In this document: positions 23,477 through 36,922 of the stretch, piece after piece | How the letters are laid out: every line of letters begins with the position of its first letter | Position numbering within the stretch: position 1 is the stretch's first letter | Assembly: GCA_007026445.1 (NCBI GenBank) | Contig: VDMD01000041.1 | Coordinates: 186,001-250,000, forward strand | Length of the DNA: 64,000 bases | Source: Schizophyllum amplum | Taxonomy: Eukaryota; Basidiomycota; Agaricomycetes; Agaricales; Schizophyllaceae | Direction: 5' to 3' | The notes under the pieces: model-generated | What the model saw: only the letters and a program-made list of their open reading frames with translations | Databases searched by the model: none | Told to the model about the DNA's origin: nothing | Program-made: the position numbers and the translations under genes

Positions 23477-24166
23477 TACGAATGAGCGGACTGCATGCTG
23501 AATATGAATGTCAGGTTGCCCAGAATATTTATTCTGCTGGTCTGTGACGAGAAAGGTCAGAAGAGAGCGTAGGTTGTGAATTGCTTTGAATCGATGTTCA
23601 AGGGTCCGAATCCGAAGTTTGGATCAGGTCTAGACTTTCGGTGTTCGCCGCCAACGTCCCACGGTCTTGCCGCACGTCACCGCGTCACCCGTTATGTTCG
23701 ACGACAGAGGCAAAACCTAAATAAGACATGCATGAGAGCCCTGGCTGCATACATAGCGGTGCGCCTGAGGACTGCCAGTGCGAAGCAGCGAAATCGTTGG
23801 TTCAATGATAGTGTGATGCCAAACTTTCCCTTTGAATGACTCATAACGAGAAAACGCTAAGTAACTTACCTTCATGACGTGCAGGCCCCTTATTCTAGCC
23901 CTTGCGCCTCTTGCAATAGGGCTCACACTGTCTGCAAGCCCGCGACGCTGGAATTGCGGATCACCTACACCTAGTCCCGTTCTACTCAGTTGAGGTCTCA
24001 GAAAGTTCACGAAGCTGACTGTACAAGTACTTAGCCATAACAACAATGTGCAAATCAGCCACCAGCACAGTCAACGTTTCCTGTTTGTCCATCATGATGA
24101 TACCAAGAGCACCATTCACCTAAATAGAGTACCGATATAACCATTATCTTCAAATCTAACGATTTC
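23477..24166. other. Intergenic, no feature seen
   Basis: About 690 bp between the orphan cluster and the 3' end of the xylanase. Only short frames without family resemblance, and no repeat or RNA signature that I could find. Confidence 0.4.
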
Positions 24167-25567
24167 TCACGAAAGCATATCGACCACGGCGGTGTATGCC
24201 GCCTTGGGGTTGTAGCTGCTGTCGAAGAGAAGGGGGCTCTCGCCAGAGCGCCACGAGTTCTGCGAAGACACTATCAGCGATATAAAGGGCGCACCGCTGA
24301 GCTGATACGCACGGCGTCAGAAACACCCCAAGTCGTGATGGACACGCAGAGCGGCTCATCGAGACACGCCTGCGCGACAGCAACGTAGTCCGCCGCCGGA
24401 GCGCTCGCGATATCGAGCTCCGTCACAGCCACCTCACAGCCCGTGCTCGCGAGCGCCGCGATTGCCGCTGCAACGCCCGAAGAGCCGCCCGCGGACAGGT
24501 GCGTCTGCGTGCCGATGCCGTCGATGTAGTTGCCGCCAGCATTGATGCTGTTGACGAGGGAGACCATGCCCTGGACCTTGGCGTTGTTGGAGTCGAGGTT
24601 GTAGTCGTTGATGTAGAGCTTGGCCGTCGAGTCTGCAGCGCGAGCGGCCTCGAAGGCGATCGTGACAAAGTCCTGGCCAAGGACGTTGTAAAAGACACTC
24701 GAGCGGAGCGAGCCGTCCTCGTTGAGGATCTCGCTGGAGCAGTTTCAGCGGAGGTACCTCGTCAGGATAATGCGACGCACTTGCAGACATCCCACTGGTC
24801 GAAGATCAAGATTCATCAGCTCGGAATGAGTGACTGTCAGAACAGAGAACATACAGCTGAAAAATGTTGGGTTAGTATTTGTTCTCGCCAATCCAGATAC
24901 ACGCATACCGTAAAGCTGGCCGGCGTAGCGCCCCGCAAGATTCGAGATGTGGTTTTGGATGACGCTCGTCTGCAATAAAGCTCGGTAACTAACACACGGA
25001 TTATCCTGGCTGGGACAACGCACCAGGGTCGCGGCGTCGCCAATGGAAGAAACCCAGGACGGGAGCTGCGAGTGCCACACTGGCGCTTATATGAGCAGGC
25101 CGAGACCCGCGAGGGAAAAGGGACAACGTACCAAGTGTGTGGCCGCGGACTTGCTTGCCATTGGCGTTGGCCCAGTCGACAACCGCGTCAGAACCGGTGT
25201 AGCTGAAGCTGTTCTGGCTGGCTAAGAGGGCAAACGTGACCACGTGAGGCTTTCGTCACGAAGATATGAGAATCCAGGCTCACGCTCAGTTGAGTCCCAC
25301 TAGAAACGCGCGTCAGACAAAAGCAAATGGACATTGAATCAAGTGAACCTTCATCGAATTCTCCGGCGTCACCGCGCCGAACTCGCTGGCAAGGATCGCC
25401 TCGTTTTGGCTGATGCTGAGCGTGTTCGAGTCCGCGATGTTTCCCCAGAACAGCTTGCCCTGCGCGACGAACAGGTCGTTCAGGCCGGCGAGCTGCCGAG
25501 CAGACGGTGCCGCTGCGGCGTGAGAGATGGCCATGGCCATGGATACATATGCGAGGAGGCCTTGCAT
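24167..25567 (-). CDS. Secreted GH10 endo-1,4-beta-xylanase
   Basis: [20 protein letters not shown] is a clear signal peptide. The GH10 barrel follows: [59 protein letters not shown], then WDVCNE (acid/base Glu), [21 protein letters not shown] (nucleophile Glu) and [10 protein letters not shown]. The enzyme cuts the xylan backbone outside the cell. No CBM1 is visible at either end. The first intron lies after PENSMK (25349). Exon 2 is a 16-nt microexon, TGGGACTCAACTGAGC, at about 25289-25304. Stop TGA at 24167. An upstream in-frame ATG at 25591 would add eight residues before the signal peptide, so 25567 is preferred. The xylan-derived pentoses would feed the dehydrogenase pathway represented at 5.9 kb. 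Confidence 0.93.
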
Positions 25568-25591
25568 GTTTGCGCTGAGAGGGAGTTGCAA

Positions 25592-26486
25592 AGCGAAGGA
25601 GGAAACGAGAGGCAGGCAGACGATGCGATGAGAGACCAGTGGACGCGTTGCGGCAGGTTATATAGGTGGGTATGCGTTTAGCAGCTTGGCAGTCATGGGA
25701 CGCTGAGAGCAACAGCCGGGTCGTCGAGCGCATGGCGATGGAGCCCTCGGGGAAACCTCTGGGACGACCTCACGCACGAAAGCGGATGATCTGTGAGACT
25801 AGTTCGGAGACGGTGAGCTCTCTGGGCGCGCAAACATGTACGCACGCTGGGAAAGCGCGTCAGTGTTGTATACTCCTCTGGGGCACAATATGATCGCAGC
25901 GGGGTCCCGCTGTCCCGCGCATGTTCTCGCTGGACGTGATGTCGAGGGGACGTCCACTGAGGATAATGAGCGTGATAATGCCTGGGAATTGCATGACCGC
26001 GCTTGGAGTGCGATGAAATGGAATGGGTCCAGTCCCATGGGAACCTGTCCGCCACTCTTGTCAACAAGCGTATGCAGAAACCACCGGAAGAGCCCCTGGA
26101 GTAATCGAACAGAGGAAGGTACATGGTCTACGGGTGCCCGCGAAGAACAGCAATTACTGGCCTCTGCATGTTTTTCCGAGCGTCGATCCGGGTGGCAGAA
26201 CAAGCTCATGAGTCGTGCAGGCATGTTAGAACCCCTCATTCAAGGCTACAGACAGCTGTCAACGACTAGTCAGTGCCCGCACCATCATATGAACGGAGAA
26301 CAAGCACACCTGTAATGCAGAAGGCTCATATCCAGCCTTCGTCGTGTTGACGGTCGGCGGCAGTCATCAGAGGAGACCAGACCCACGCCACGCAAAACTT
26401 CCGATAAAAAAATGATGCATACGAAAGCAAAAAGAATGAGCAGTCGGTGTATGTACACGAGGAAGGGTCGCTCATAGACGAGCCTC
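25592..26486. other. Intergenic, xylanase upstream region
   Basis: About 900 bp without a supported gene. It must hold the xylanase promoter; one GCGGGG (SYGGRG-type) lies near 25897. The long antisense frames at 25.7-26.2 kb show no family resemblance. Confidence 0.4.
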
Positions 26487-26591
26487 GAGAGCAAGTATAC
26501 TCCCCGCGAGAGCAAGTATACTCCCCGAGAGAGCAAGCATACTCCCCGCGAAAGCACGTATACTCCGCGGTAGAGCAGAGACACTCCGCGC
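26487..26591. repeat. Minisatellite, five tandem 21-bp units
   Basis: Five units start at 26487, 26508, 26529, 26550 and 26571, with core GAGAGCAAGTATACTCCCCGC. The first three are nearly identical; the last two are decayed. As 21 is a multiple of three, the array stays open in several frames, which explains the repeated REQVYSP frame here; I do not regard that frame as a gene. Confidence 0.85.
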
Positions 26592-26725
26592 TCGCCTCCT
26601 CCCCCTCTATGATTAATTCATCCCGCGCGCAACATAGCTGACCGGCCAGCGCTCCAACCTACCAGATCCACAGTAGGCTCCTCCTGCATCCGCACTGAAG
26701 CGTCCCGCACAGAGCAAGTGCAACC

Positions 26726-28585
<1,860 letters not shown>

Positions 28586-28814
28586 TTACTTGGCAACGTG
28601 TGGCGTGAGAACATCCGCGCCTCGTGACCGTTTAGACTCGCCGATTGCCATATCCAGTAACACAAAGGGAGTCCCTAAAGGTGAAGGGGAAGCAAATTTC
28701 GTCCCACTACGGCCAGACGAAAGTACATGACTGGTATGTATGTACAGAAGGTATACACAGAACACTGAACAGCAAAAACGATCAAGAAAGTGGGGAATGT
28801 CTCCAGTTCGGTTT

Positions 28815-31484
28815 TCATAATACAACCCCGTCCCGCACCTTCTGCATAAACCCAGATACCCGGCCAATGTCCACCTGTTGAGTCTCGCTCTCTAGCGCAA
28901 TCAGCAGATTACCCAATCGCTAGCAAAAATTGTCAGCAAATACGCTTCCCCGCTCATCAAAGGCAGCTCACCTCCTCGACCTCATCTACTGGCGTCCCCG
29001 TGCACAGCGCCACAATACGCCGACACAGCACCTCCTTCTCCGCCCCCGCCCCGCGCAGACCATCAATCCTCGCGCGCATCACCTCCTCCATCCGTGCGTG
29101 CCACATTCGAATACGCCGCATGCGCACGAGCGCCGCGGGGCTGTTCTCCGCCGGCAGCGGCGGGTCCGCGTCAAACTCTGCAGGCACCGCAGGCGCAGGC
29201 AGCCCCGCAATCGACCCGCCCCTGCCACGGTAGGCAAACGCAGAGCCGGATTTTCCCTCCGCGGGCGCCTTCTGTTTCCCGTCATCGGCGTCCACGTCCA
29301 TGGCACTGATGCCTTCCATCTCTTCGGGAGCCTCCACGGCACGGCCCGTCCAGTCAAACGCGTCCTCGTCGACGAGCGCGCGCCGCACACTGCGTACTTT
29401 GGCTGCAACCTGTTCGCGTTCTGCGCATCGTCCTTGCGCCGCCGCAATTTGTCGGCGCTGTTCAGCGAGGGAACGCGTGCCCGCTCGCAGGTGCGCCTGA
29501 GTTAGATCAAGCGCGTCCTGCTTTGCCTTAATTTCTGCCTGGAAGTCCGCGCTCAGGGCCTGGATCATGGCAGTCATGTCTGCCGCATGCGATCAGCAAA
29601 AGGGAAGGCAGGGTGGAAAAAATGATTTACCAGCAATAACATCCTGAGCTTTCTGTACCGGCACTGACGGCCCAGATCTCAAGCTAGCCATCACATCCTC
29701 AGACTTGGCTGCCGCAAGCTCCTGTGTAAGGCTTTAAGCTATGTTCACGCAGCCTTGTAAACGACACTCACCTCCGTCTCCACCCAAAGTCACCAGGCCG
29801 CAGACCGAGCTTATTTGGCAACGACCGATTCGCGCCCACATCCAACAACGTCCGCACCAAGCTCCGGTTTCCCACTCTCGCCGCCACATTCAGCGCCGTA
29901 TCCCCATGCTCGTCCTGCATATCTACAAAGCTCTTATAGTCTCCGTCCTCATGCTGCGCGACCCACGTGAACAGCGCGTCGAGGTAGTAGCGCGCGTGCA
30001 CGGCGCGCCCCCGCACGCCGGCGAGCGCGACGATATGGTGCAGCACGCTCTTGCGCGACGTGTCGAGCGTGCGGATGGACGTGTGCAGCATTTCAATCAG
30101 AGTGTCCATGGAGCCGCCGTCGAAGGCGTGCGTGGATAGGCAGGCGCGCATGAGAGGCGTCTCGCCAAGATGGTTGCCGCGGTGCGGGTCCGCGCCCGCG
30201 TCGAGCAAAGCTTTGATGGTTTGTTTGTGGACGAGGGATGCGGCTATATGGAGTGCGGTATGGCCTTGTTCGTCAAGGACCACGTCAGGCTCTAAACGAG
30301 ATGGACTGCCTCCGGGTTCGGGCGGAGTGAGCTCTCGTAGAACTTCGAGTACGGGTCCTGGATCATCCATCTGGCAGACACGCGCGATTGCGGTCGCGCG
30401 ACGCGTATCTTTGAGCGGGAGAGTGGGATCGTACGTCCGCGGTAGCACGGGCCTGGAAGCAAGGCGGGCATGGCGACCCGGCGGTGGCTGGGGTGATGGC
30501 GGTTTCGTGCTAGGAGGCGCCGCAGAGCTAGGCGGTCGTTGGGTCCCACTGAGAGGAGGCGAGATGCCATTCGTTAGCATGCTGGGCGACAGATCTTTGC
30601 GCGCGCGCTTGGTGGGCGATGGGCCCTCGTCCGGTTCAGTTCGCGTGTCCGACATCTGAATGTCAATCGGCGCGTCGAGAGGGAGCGGCTGGGATGCCGA
30701 CATTGGCGCCTGCGTGGGAGTGGCATCGCCATCGACGTCTGCCTCGGAGCGATGTCGCTTGAGAGTCTGTGCAGGCGGCGGTGTCTGAGACGAGGCGGAG
30801 AAAGGGGACTGAGCAGCGGTGAAGCTGGATGCGAAGGGGATGGGCGAGTTGAACCCCGACCCAGGTCGACTCATGCCATGCGACATGCCGGACGTGGAGG
30901 GCGTGAAGAGCCCTTGGGCACGTCCCTGATTGAGCAGACGCAGAGCAGACCCAGGCATGATGGGTGGTGGGGCGAGAGACGATGGCATCGGGGCATATAG
31001 CCGCCTGCTGCGCGTTAGCGCGAGTCAAAGGCAGACGAAGCAGTGGGCTCACCGACGGGGAGGGGCGCGAGCGAGTTCGTGCTCGGCGTAAAGTCAAAAA
31101 GAGGCGCGAGCAGGGGGGCGACCCCATACTGTGCAGCGATAGTGCGACCGCGGTCAAGAGGGATCCTGCAGGCGATCAGTCGACGTGAACTGACAGGGGC
31201 GAAGGAAAGATTCCAACACACCAAGTCCCCTGATACTTCCCATATCCGCCCTGCACAATCTCGTGCGTTCCTGGCAGAATCTCTTTCTCCAGAATCTTCG
31301 TGCGCCGGCCTTTGTCGACGCCAGCGACCTTGAGGATCTGGGTCGCATTCACGTAGGAGTCGGCGCGCCGGCGCATTACCGCAATCCCCCGTATCATGCA
31401 TTCGTAGACCTGGACAGAGGAGTAGACCGCGTTGTAGATCTTCACGGGCGGTTGCCCGTTCCCAGCAGGGCGCGTACTTTGCAT
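28815..31484 (-). CDS. MBP1: APSES/KilA-N transcription factor with ankyrin repeats (Mbp1/Res-like, MBF subunit)
   Basis: The N-terminus has the APSES DNA-binding domain: [69 protein letters not shown] (in pieces across exons). A Ser/Pro-rich linker follows, then ankyrin repeats ([55 protein letters not shown]), a coiled coil, and the conserved C-terminal tail [16 protein letters not shown] at the Swi6-binding end. The Mbp1-Swi6 complex binds ACGCGT and drives G1/S genes. Start is ATG 31484; the upstream frame to 31529 begins with TTG. Its own promoter has an ACGCGT 55 bp upstream. Confidence 0.93.
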
Positions 31485-31538
31485 TTTCGCGCGTCGAGGG
31501 GGGTGAGGACGAGGCACGTCACGTATCAACGCGCGACG

Positions 31539-31544
31539 ACGCGT
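31539..31544. promoter_or_regulatory. MCB motif ACGCGT in the Mbp1-like gene promoter
   Basis: A perfect palindromic ACGCGT lies 55 bp upstream of the ATG of the Mbp1-like gene, in the 246-bp promoter shared with the divergent methyltransferase gene. MCB boxes are the known MBF target, which suggests autoregulation (inference). Confidence 0.45.
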
Positions 31545-31730
31545 TTCGGCAGATGCCGGGACGTGACTCTGCCGTCATTTTCACACGGTGCATGTGACTA
31601 TGGTTTGATTTTCGATCTTCATCCTCCTTTTCGCACCATCGACGCCTCTTCGGGGTCGCGATATACGTCTGCGACCAGTGAGAGGGCTCACAACTTAAAT
31701 TGGACGTGTTTACAGGCTGAACTATCTTCG

Positions 31731-32555
31731 ATGTCGCGCGCAACGTCCGATTCACCAGGGCCGAGCAATCCTCCGGAAAGCTCGGAAGATGTGCTGTCTG
31801 ACGCCCTTTTCACACTATACGACTATCAGCCCATAACCCACGCATCTGCTGGACAGTCATATACGTACAACTACCCATCGCAAACCTCCCCTCTCTCCAT
31901 CACCCTCACCACTCCCGACACCGATGCCGCCAATTGGGAATTACACGCGTCGTCTATCTGGATGTCCGCCGTCTACCTCGCAGATCACATCGACGAAATA
32001 TCACTCCCGCCAGACGCAACTGTACTCGAGCTCGGCGCCGGTGCTGGCCTACCAAGCATCGTTCTGGCCGCCCTCCATCCACAGGCATCCATCACCATCA
32101 GCGACTATCCGGACCAGCAAGTGCTCGCAGCCATACACGAGAACATCGAACGGAATAAAGTAGTCTCCCACTGTCGCGCGGCCGGATTTGCATGGGGCAC
32201 GAATCCCGAGCCCCTCCTCCGACACGCCCCCGCGGGCTACGATGTCGTGCTGGCAGCGGACACGCTGTGGAACCCCACGCTACGCGAGTCGTTCATCGAC
32301 AGTATCGAAGGGACCCTTCGGAAATCCGAGCACGCTCGAGCCTACATAGTCGCCGGGCTACACACTGGAAGATACACGCTGCAGGCATTTCTCGACGCCG
32401 TCCAAAAGTCGTCCAAGCTCGCAGTGGTCAGCCTGGTCGAGTGCGAAGCGCGTGGGACGGAGCGTCGAACCTGGGATGTCACGCGAGCCGACAATGACGA
32501 CGACAAAGAGCGTCGAAGATGGGTGCTGTGGATTGTACTCAAATGGAAGCCGTAG
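31731..32555 (+). CDS. EFM7: Seven-beta-strand protein methyltransferase (EFM7/NNT1-like)
   Basis: A single uninterrupted exon of 274 codons. It holds WMSAVYLADHI, then SAM motif I VLELGAGAGLPSIVLAALHP, motif Post I TISDYPDQQVLAAI, and the motif II region YDVVLAADTLWNP. This is the family of yeast Nnt1/Efm7, which methylates eEF1A at its N-terminus, and related lysine methyltransferases of the METTL21 type. The substrate here is not shown by sequence. Start is ATG 31731 (MSRATSDSPG); the frame is open upstream but without evidence. It converges with the F-box gene; stops are 67 bp apart. Confidence 0.82.
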   Translation: MSRATSDSPGPSNPPESSEDVLSDALFTLYDYQPITHASAGQSYTYNYPSQTSPLSITLTTPDTDAANWELHASSIWMSAVYLADHIDEISLPPDATVLELGAGAGLPSIVLAALHPQASITISDYPDQQVLAAIHENIERNKVVSHCRAAGFAWGTNPEPLLRHAPAGYDVVLAADTLWNPTLRESFIDSIEGTLRKSEHARAYIVAGLHTGRYTLQAFLDAVQKSSKLAVVSLVECEARGTERRTWDVTRADNDDDKERRRWVLWIVLKWKP

Positions 32556-32622
32556 ACCAACACAACGCTATAGAAAGTCGGACTTCTTCATCTTGCTTCT
32601 TATCTGTATTCTTCTTCGTCCC

Positions 32623-34305
32623 TCAATTATCGCGATGGACCCCGAACGTCAGCACAGCGGCTGCCTTGTTTCCACTGCGAGAGTCCTGCATCTCAATGAA
32701 CTGACTCGCAGCAAGAAACAATCAATCCACTCACATATTCCAAGACCACATTATCTTCCGTCGCCGCCACACTTACCAGTTCCTGCCTCTCCCCAGGCTC
32801 AGCAACCACCGTCCGCTCCACCTCCACCGGCGGCGGCCCAGCAGCCGCCCCAACCCACGACCACCCCGCGCTCGGCCGCGCCGCCCCCGGCACATCTCCC
32901 GGTACCTCGATCGCATGCAGCATCGCGTCCCCTCCGCGCCCGCCCACCGCGTACACTACGCGGTTCCCCGCCACACACGGGCCTCGCGCGCGCGCCGGGA
33001 CCTCCTTGACCGCGCAGCGCGCGCCCCACAGCGCCCACGGCTCGAGCGCGCGGCTCTCCGGGTGCAGGGTAGCGGAGAGTAACACCGCCTCGCGGATGAC
33101 GAGCCAGCTCTGGGTGTGCGCATGCTGTGGGTCGGCAGAAATGGCGCAGAGGACGGCAACGCGTTCCGTGGGCGCGGCGGCGAAGAGGGCGGTTGCAACC
33201 GGGCGGGCACCACGCGCGACGGAGACGTTTGGGGCGAAGACGAGCTCCCGGTCCGCCCAGGCGTCTGGAAGCGCATACTCGCGGAGCGTGCGCGGCTTGA
33301 GGAGGTCACTGATGTCGGAGAGGCGGAGGCGGCCGTGGTAGACGGTGACAACGTACTTTTCTTCAATGAGATATGGGCTTTCGCCTTTGATCCACTTTGG
33401 CAAGTCAGCTGCTTGTGGAAAACTGAGAGAAGCATGTGTCACTCACGCTGGATGCGAAGGTCTTCCAGTTGAAGAGGAGAACCTTCGGAAGGCCCGTAAC
33501 GAGCCGGGCTGTGATGCAGATAAGAGCGCCGCACGTCGTGAGCGAGATGTGCTCGACGGCGCCGCCGGGCATAAAGTCACGGAATGGGTGCGGGGTGCGT
33601 GAGTGCTGGCTGAACGACGGCATCTCGCGCAGCGACACGCGGATGAGCATCTGCCTATATTGTGGTCAGCTACCCCGATGTAATAAGGACGTGCAGGCAC
33701 GCACGGCATGACTTCGCAGGTGACTGCGAGGTTCTGCGCCGGGTCGTAGGAAAAGGCGCGTAGGTTAACGCCGTCGAGCCGGAAGCGTAGGTGGCGCGTC
33801 ATCGACGGGGCGCGGTCGAGGCGCGGGGACGGCAGCTCGCGCAGCTCGAGCACCGTGGTTCCCCCTGCGTCGTAGTACCGGTACATAAATCCGCCCGAGA
33901 CGCCCATGACAGCGGCGGCTGACACTTTCAGAGAGAGTTTGTGCCCCCACTGTAGAGCACCCCACTGCCTCCTGTACGCCTTGATAGCCTGCAGCTTCTG
34001 ACTTGTGGTGACATGGCGAAAGGCTGCATTGTCTTCTTTAGCGGAGCTGACGAGCTCCAGCCTGTAGTATAAGATGCTGTAGGTTTTCGCAACTCCGATC
34101 GCGCGACTAAAAGCCTGGGAAATAGTAAGCAGGAGTGAAGAAAGACGGGTCCACTACTCGCCTTGCAGAAGCGCCACAGGGAAACATAGTCGAGCTTGAG
34201 GAGTATGCAAGCAATCACGTCGTCCGGGATGCGGTACGTCCCCGATTCGACGAGCTGCTCACTGTTCCTAACGCTGGCAGATGCGTAGCGTGAGTCAGTG
34301 GCCAT
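32623..34305 (-). CDS. F-box domain protein
   Basis: The N-terminal exon encodes SGTYRIPDDVIACILLKLDYVSLWRFCKAS, a good F-box helix pattern (LPxDVIxxILxxLDxxSLxRFxxxS). Later exons (MGVSGGFMYRYYDAGG, AVEHISLTTCGALICIT, LFNWKTFAS, WIKGESPYLIEEKYVV, AGNRVVYAVGGRG) read like a divergent beta-propeller of the kind found in Agaricomycete F-box proteins. A final intron (GTGAGT...AGTCAG) joins VVLEY to FIEMQDSRSGNKAA and HRDN, with stop at 32623. Likely an SCF adaptor with unknown target. Start is ATG 34305 (MATDSRYASAS). Confidence 0.75.
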
Positions 34306-35575
34306 TCTGCTACACTTGCTGGTCCCAGGACACTTACCAGCTCTTTTATACGCGTAAGCTCTCGCCCTCCTCCTGGTCCTTACAAAACCTCGCTGGCAGC
34401 ACTTGCACAAAGCGTCGGGCGAAAGACAAATAGCCATAAAAGCGCGAGGACCAGGCCGAGCCGGGGGCAGTGAGCGAAGGCGCGCGGAAGCTTCTCCCCT
34501 GGCGCGCTAGTTGTCCTGCACCGCGACCGCGCCGATCCTCGAGGGCGGGGTTCGGCGACGCGCGAGCCCTTCCCGCGGTTACGACGCGGATCCCTTTTGT
34601 GCGAAGGGCCCGGGAAGGGGCAAGGGAGAACCAGGTGGCCCGTGTGCGCCGCGCTTCCCCCGAGCGGGTGGTGCGCGACGCCGAGGAGGGCAGTCGCCGC
34701 TCTAACATACGCGCGCTTGCCAAAAATGAACGACAATAGGCGCCCGTGACCGGGTTCGGACCTGCCACTCGGGGTATGCCGATCAAGCAGGCGCGCACCA
34801 GCCGGTGAGGGAGAAGCAGAGGTGCAGACAATAATCATTGTCCGGGATATATCAGGCCGTGCGAGGAGCAGAGTTCAGGTCCAGCCTTTTAGGTTCGGTT
34901 CTGTTGCTGTCGGAGCTTGGCTGGAAGTGGGAGGAGCAGAAAAAACCTCGGGGCAATGTCCATTGTCGCAGGAATTGCCTGCCCGTAAGTTTGCAACGTA
35001 CAAGACGCTGGCTCGAAGAAGAAAGCGATAGGCGGCGCGATACAAGACGAACTTCGAAGCAGTCCGCTGGAGTCGGCGTTCGGGATAGCAGATGCGTGTG
35101 ACGCTGTGTAACGACAGCCACGTATTCTGGACTCGGCGTTTACCGCACGATATTCGCACGCACGTTCAACAGTGACGAAGGTTGCGTGATCCGGGACATT
35201 CACAGCAGAATAAGTAATGCAACACCATCATCGCAACCTCAGTAATCATCAAATCTTCTCCCCCGTGTAATTCTCTGACTGGGCAAGGCTCGCATTCCTC
35301 GCCCTTGATCTGCCGGAGGGCAGCTTGATGTTGACAGCCTCGGTATCATTGAGAACATACTTCAACAGAGAGATGAGAGCTATGAAGACATGAATGGTAG
35401 GGCGGTCCATATACCAGCGAGCTTCTCCAACTCTCGTCGGTGAAAAACGAACCGTGAGAGCAGCCTGCGTAGACGCCGAGTCACGTTTTAAGTCACGGGT
35501 CAGCGTTAACAGGCGTTAACGTCACACATCTGTCACAGATGTCTTCAGTGCTGCCCCTGGTGCTGACCACGATCT
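34306..35575. other. Intergenic region with a GC-rich island (34.48-34.72 kb)
   Basis: Between the F-box gene and CRIPT. A block of about 240 bp (34480-34720) is markedly GC-rich and full of short inverted repeats, e.g. CCCTTCCCG against CGGGAAGGG. It is open in several frames only because of composition. A tRNA-like GGTCCGAACCC follows on the minus strand at about 34757. I find no protein family. Confidence 0.4.
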
Positions 35576-36040
35576 ATGGTGTGTACAAAGTGCGAGAAGG
35601 TACGTTCCCAGTGTCCAGTCACCGACAGTGAAATTAACAGTGCACCCCAGAAACTATCCAAGCTTGCTGCTCCAGATCCCTTCAAGTCCAGCTCCAGCAG
35701 TATCAAGGAGGGTTCCCGCAAGGTCGGCGAGAACAAGCTTCTCTCCCGACCAGGGAGCTCGAAGAACCGATTTCAGGTGCGTCGCCATGTCAGTTTGACT
35801 CCTTCCCCCTACTAACTCATTATCACCCAGCCGTACCAAGGAAAATGCAAAGACTGCAAGTCTAGCGTGTCCCAGAATAAGGCGAAGTACTGCCATGGTG
35901 CGCGATCATACTTCCTATACCCTCTAAGCGTGTTGACCGACCTCCCCTCTCTCCCAGGCTGCGCGTACAAGAAGGGTCTCTGCGCAATATGCGGCAAGCA
36001 AATCCTTGACACGACGGGCTACGTGATGTCCAGCAAGTAA
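35576..36040 (+). CDS. CRIPT: CRIPT family zinc-binding protein
   Basis: Four exons (35576-35599, 35651-35776, 35831-35897, 35958-36040) give 99 residues, against about 100 in the family. The spliced product starts MVCTKCEKKLSKLAAPDPFK, then ENKLLSRPGSSKNRFQPY, CKDCKSSV, KYCHGCAYKKGLCAICGKQILDT. Four CxxC pairs and the CAYKKGxCAxCGK signature identify CRIPT, first described as a PDZ-binding protein in animals and also reported as a spliceosome-associated factor. The first acceptor is fixed by the KCEKKLSK junction, which is conserved in the family. Confidence 0.92.
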
Positions 36041-36922
36041 ACATGCGCTTCCAACGCCCTTCACCATTGGCATATGTCCAGACTGTACACTAGTACGACG
36101 CTGTACCATATCTGTATCTTTGACAGTCCCCCTAATGACTTTTGACGCATTCACGCAGGCCGCGAAGCGAGCACCATTGCGCCTCGACGTTTACGGAAGC
36201 GATAGGATATTCCGACAGCGATTGTGACTAGCGATAGTCAACCGGCACCATGTCCAAGGCATCATAGAACATATTCTGCGAGACGAGTAGCCGTTGCGTA
36301 CCAGCGCGTCTCACGGGGAGGTGAATGTGGGATGAGATGTATAGGTCGGTCAGTGGATGCGACTCGTATGCACGTGCGTCTTGAGATAGCCAGGGGCAGG
36401 CATCTATACTGATATCAAGAGCTCACTGCATTGACCTGAACTGCCCCTGCCAGGTGTCGCTCAGCCTGCTAAGGATACCTTGAAGAAACATTCTGCTTGG
36501 GGGGCATCGTAAGGCTTCAGATTATCCTGAGGGTGTCGACTCCCTTAGCATGCCCTGGGTGTGCTTCCAAGGTCGTCGCAGGCTCGAGCTCAGCTTCGGA
36601 CTTCAACTGAGCAGTACTATATCCGGGCGCCTCAGGGCGCTGTTGTTAGAACTCAGTGTCAAGGTCTTTGAAGTTCATGACACAAGGGAACAGGGTTACT
36701 CCTCCATACTTATAGAGATAGTCCTTCAAGTTATTTGCAGAATAGACGGCGGGAGTAGCATGATGTAGACCTAAGTATGATACAGAGCGTGGCTCGAAAA
36801 CGAACAAACATTTGGAATTGTTTGCTCCTTCGCGATCGGACCGGGCGGACGAACTTGACGAACGCGGTCACTCCATTGTTCTCTGACTCCCACATACGAC
36901 GCCGACGCGCGCCTTGCCCATC
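36041..36922. other. Intergenic, no feature seen
   Basis: About 880 bp between CRIPT and PRP4. Only short frames; no repeat or RNA gene recognised. Confidence 0.4.

Noticed and set aside
26285..26641. Frames with REQVYSP or SRGVYLL repeats
   Set aside because: They translate the 21-bp minisatellite, with no upstream or downstream coding support.
34735..34812. Possible tRNA on the minus strand (GGTCCGAACCC)
   Set aside because: T55 is C, and no acceptor stem or D-arm pairs with it.
34380..34838. 150-codon frame over the GC-rich island
   Set aside because: Composition-driven; no conserved motif and equally long frames on the other strand.
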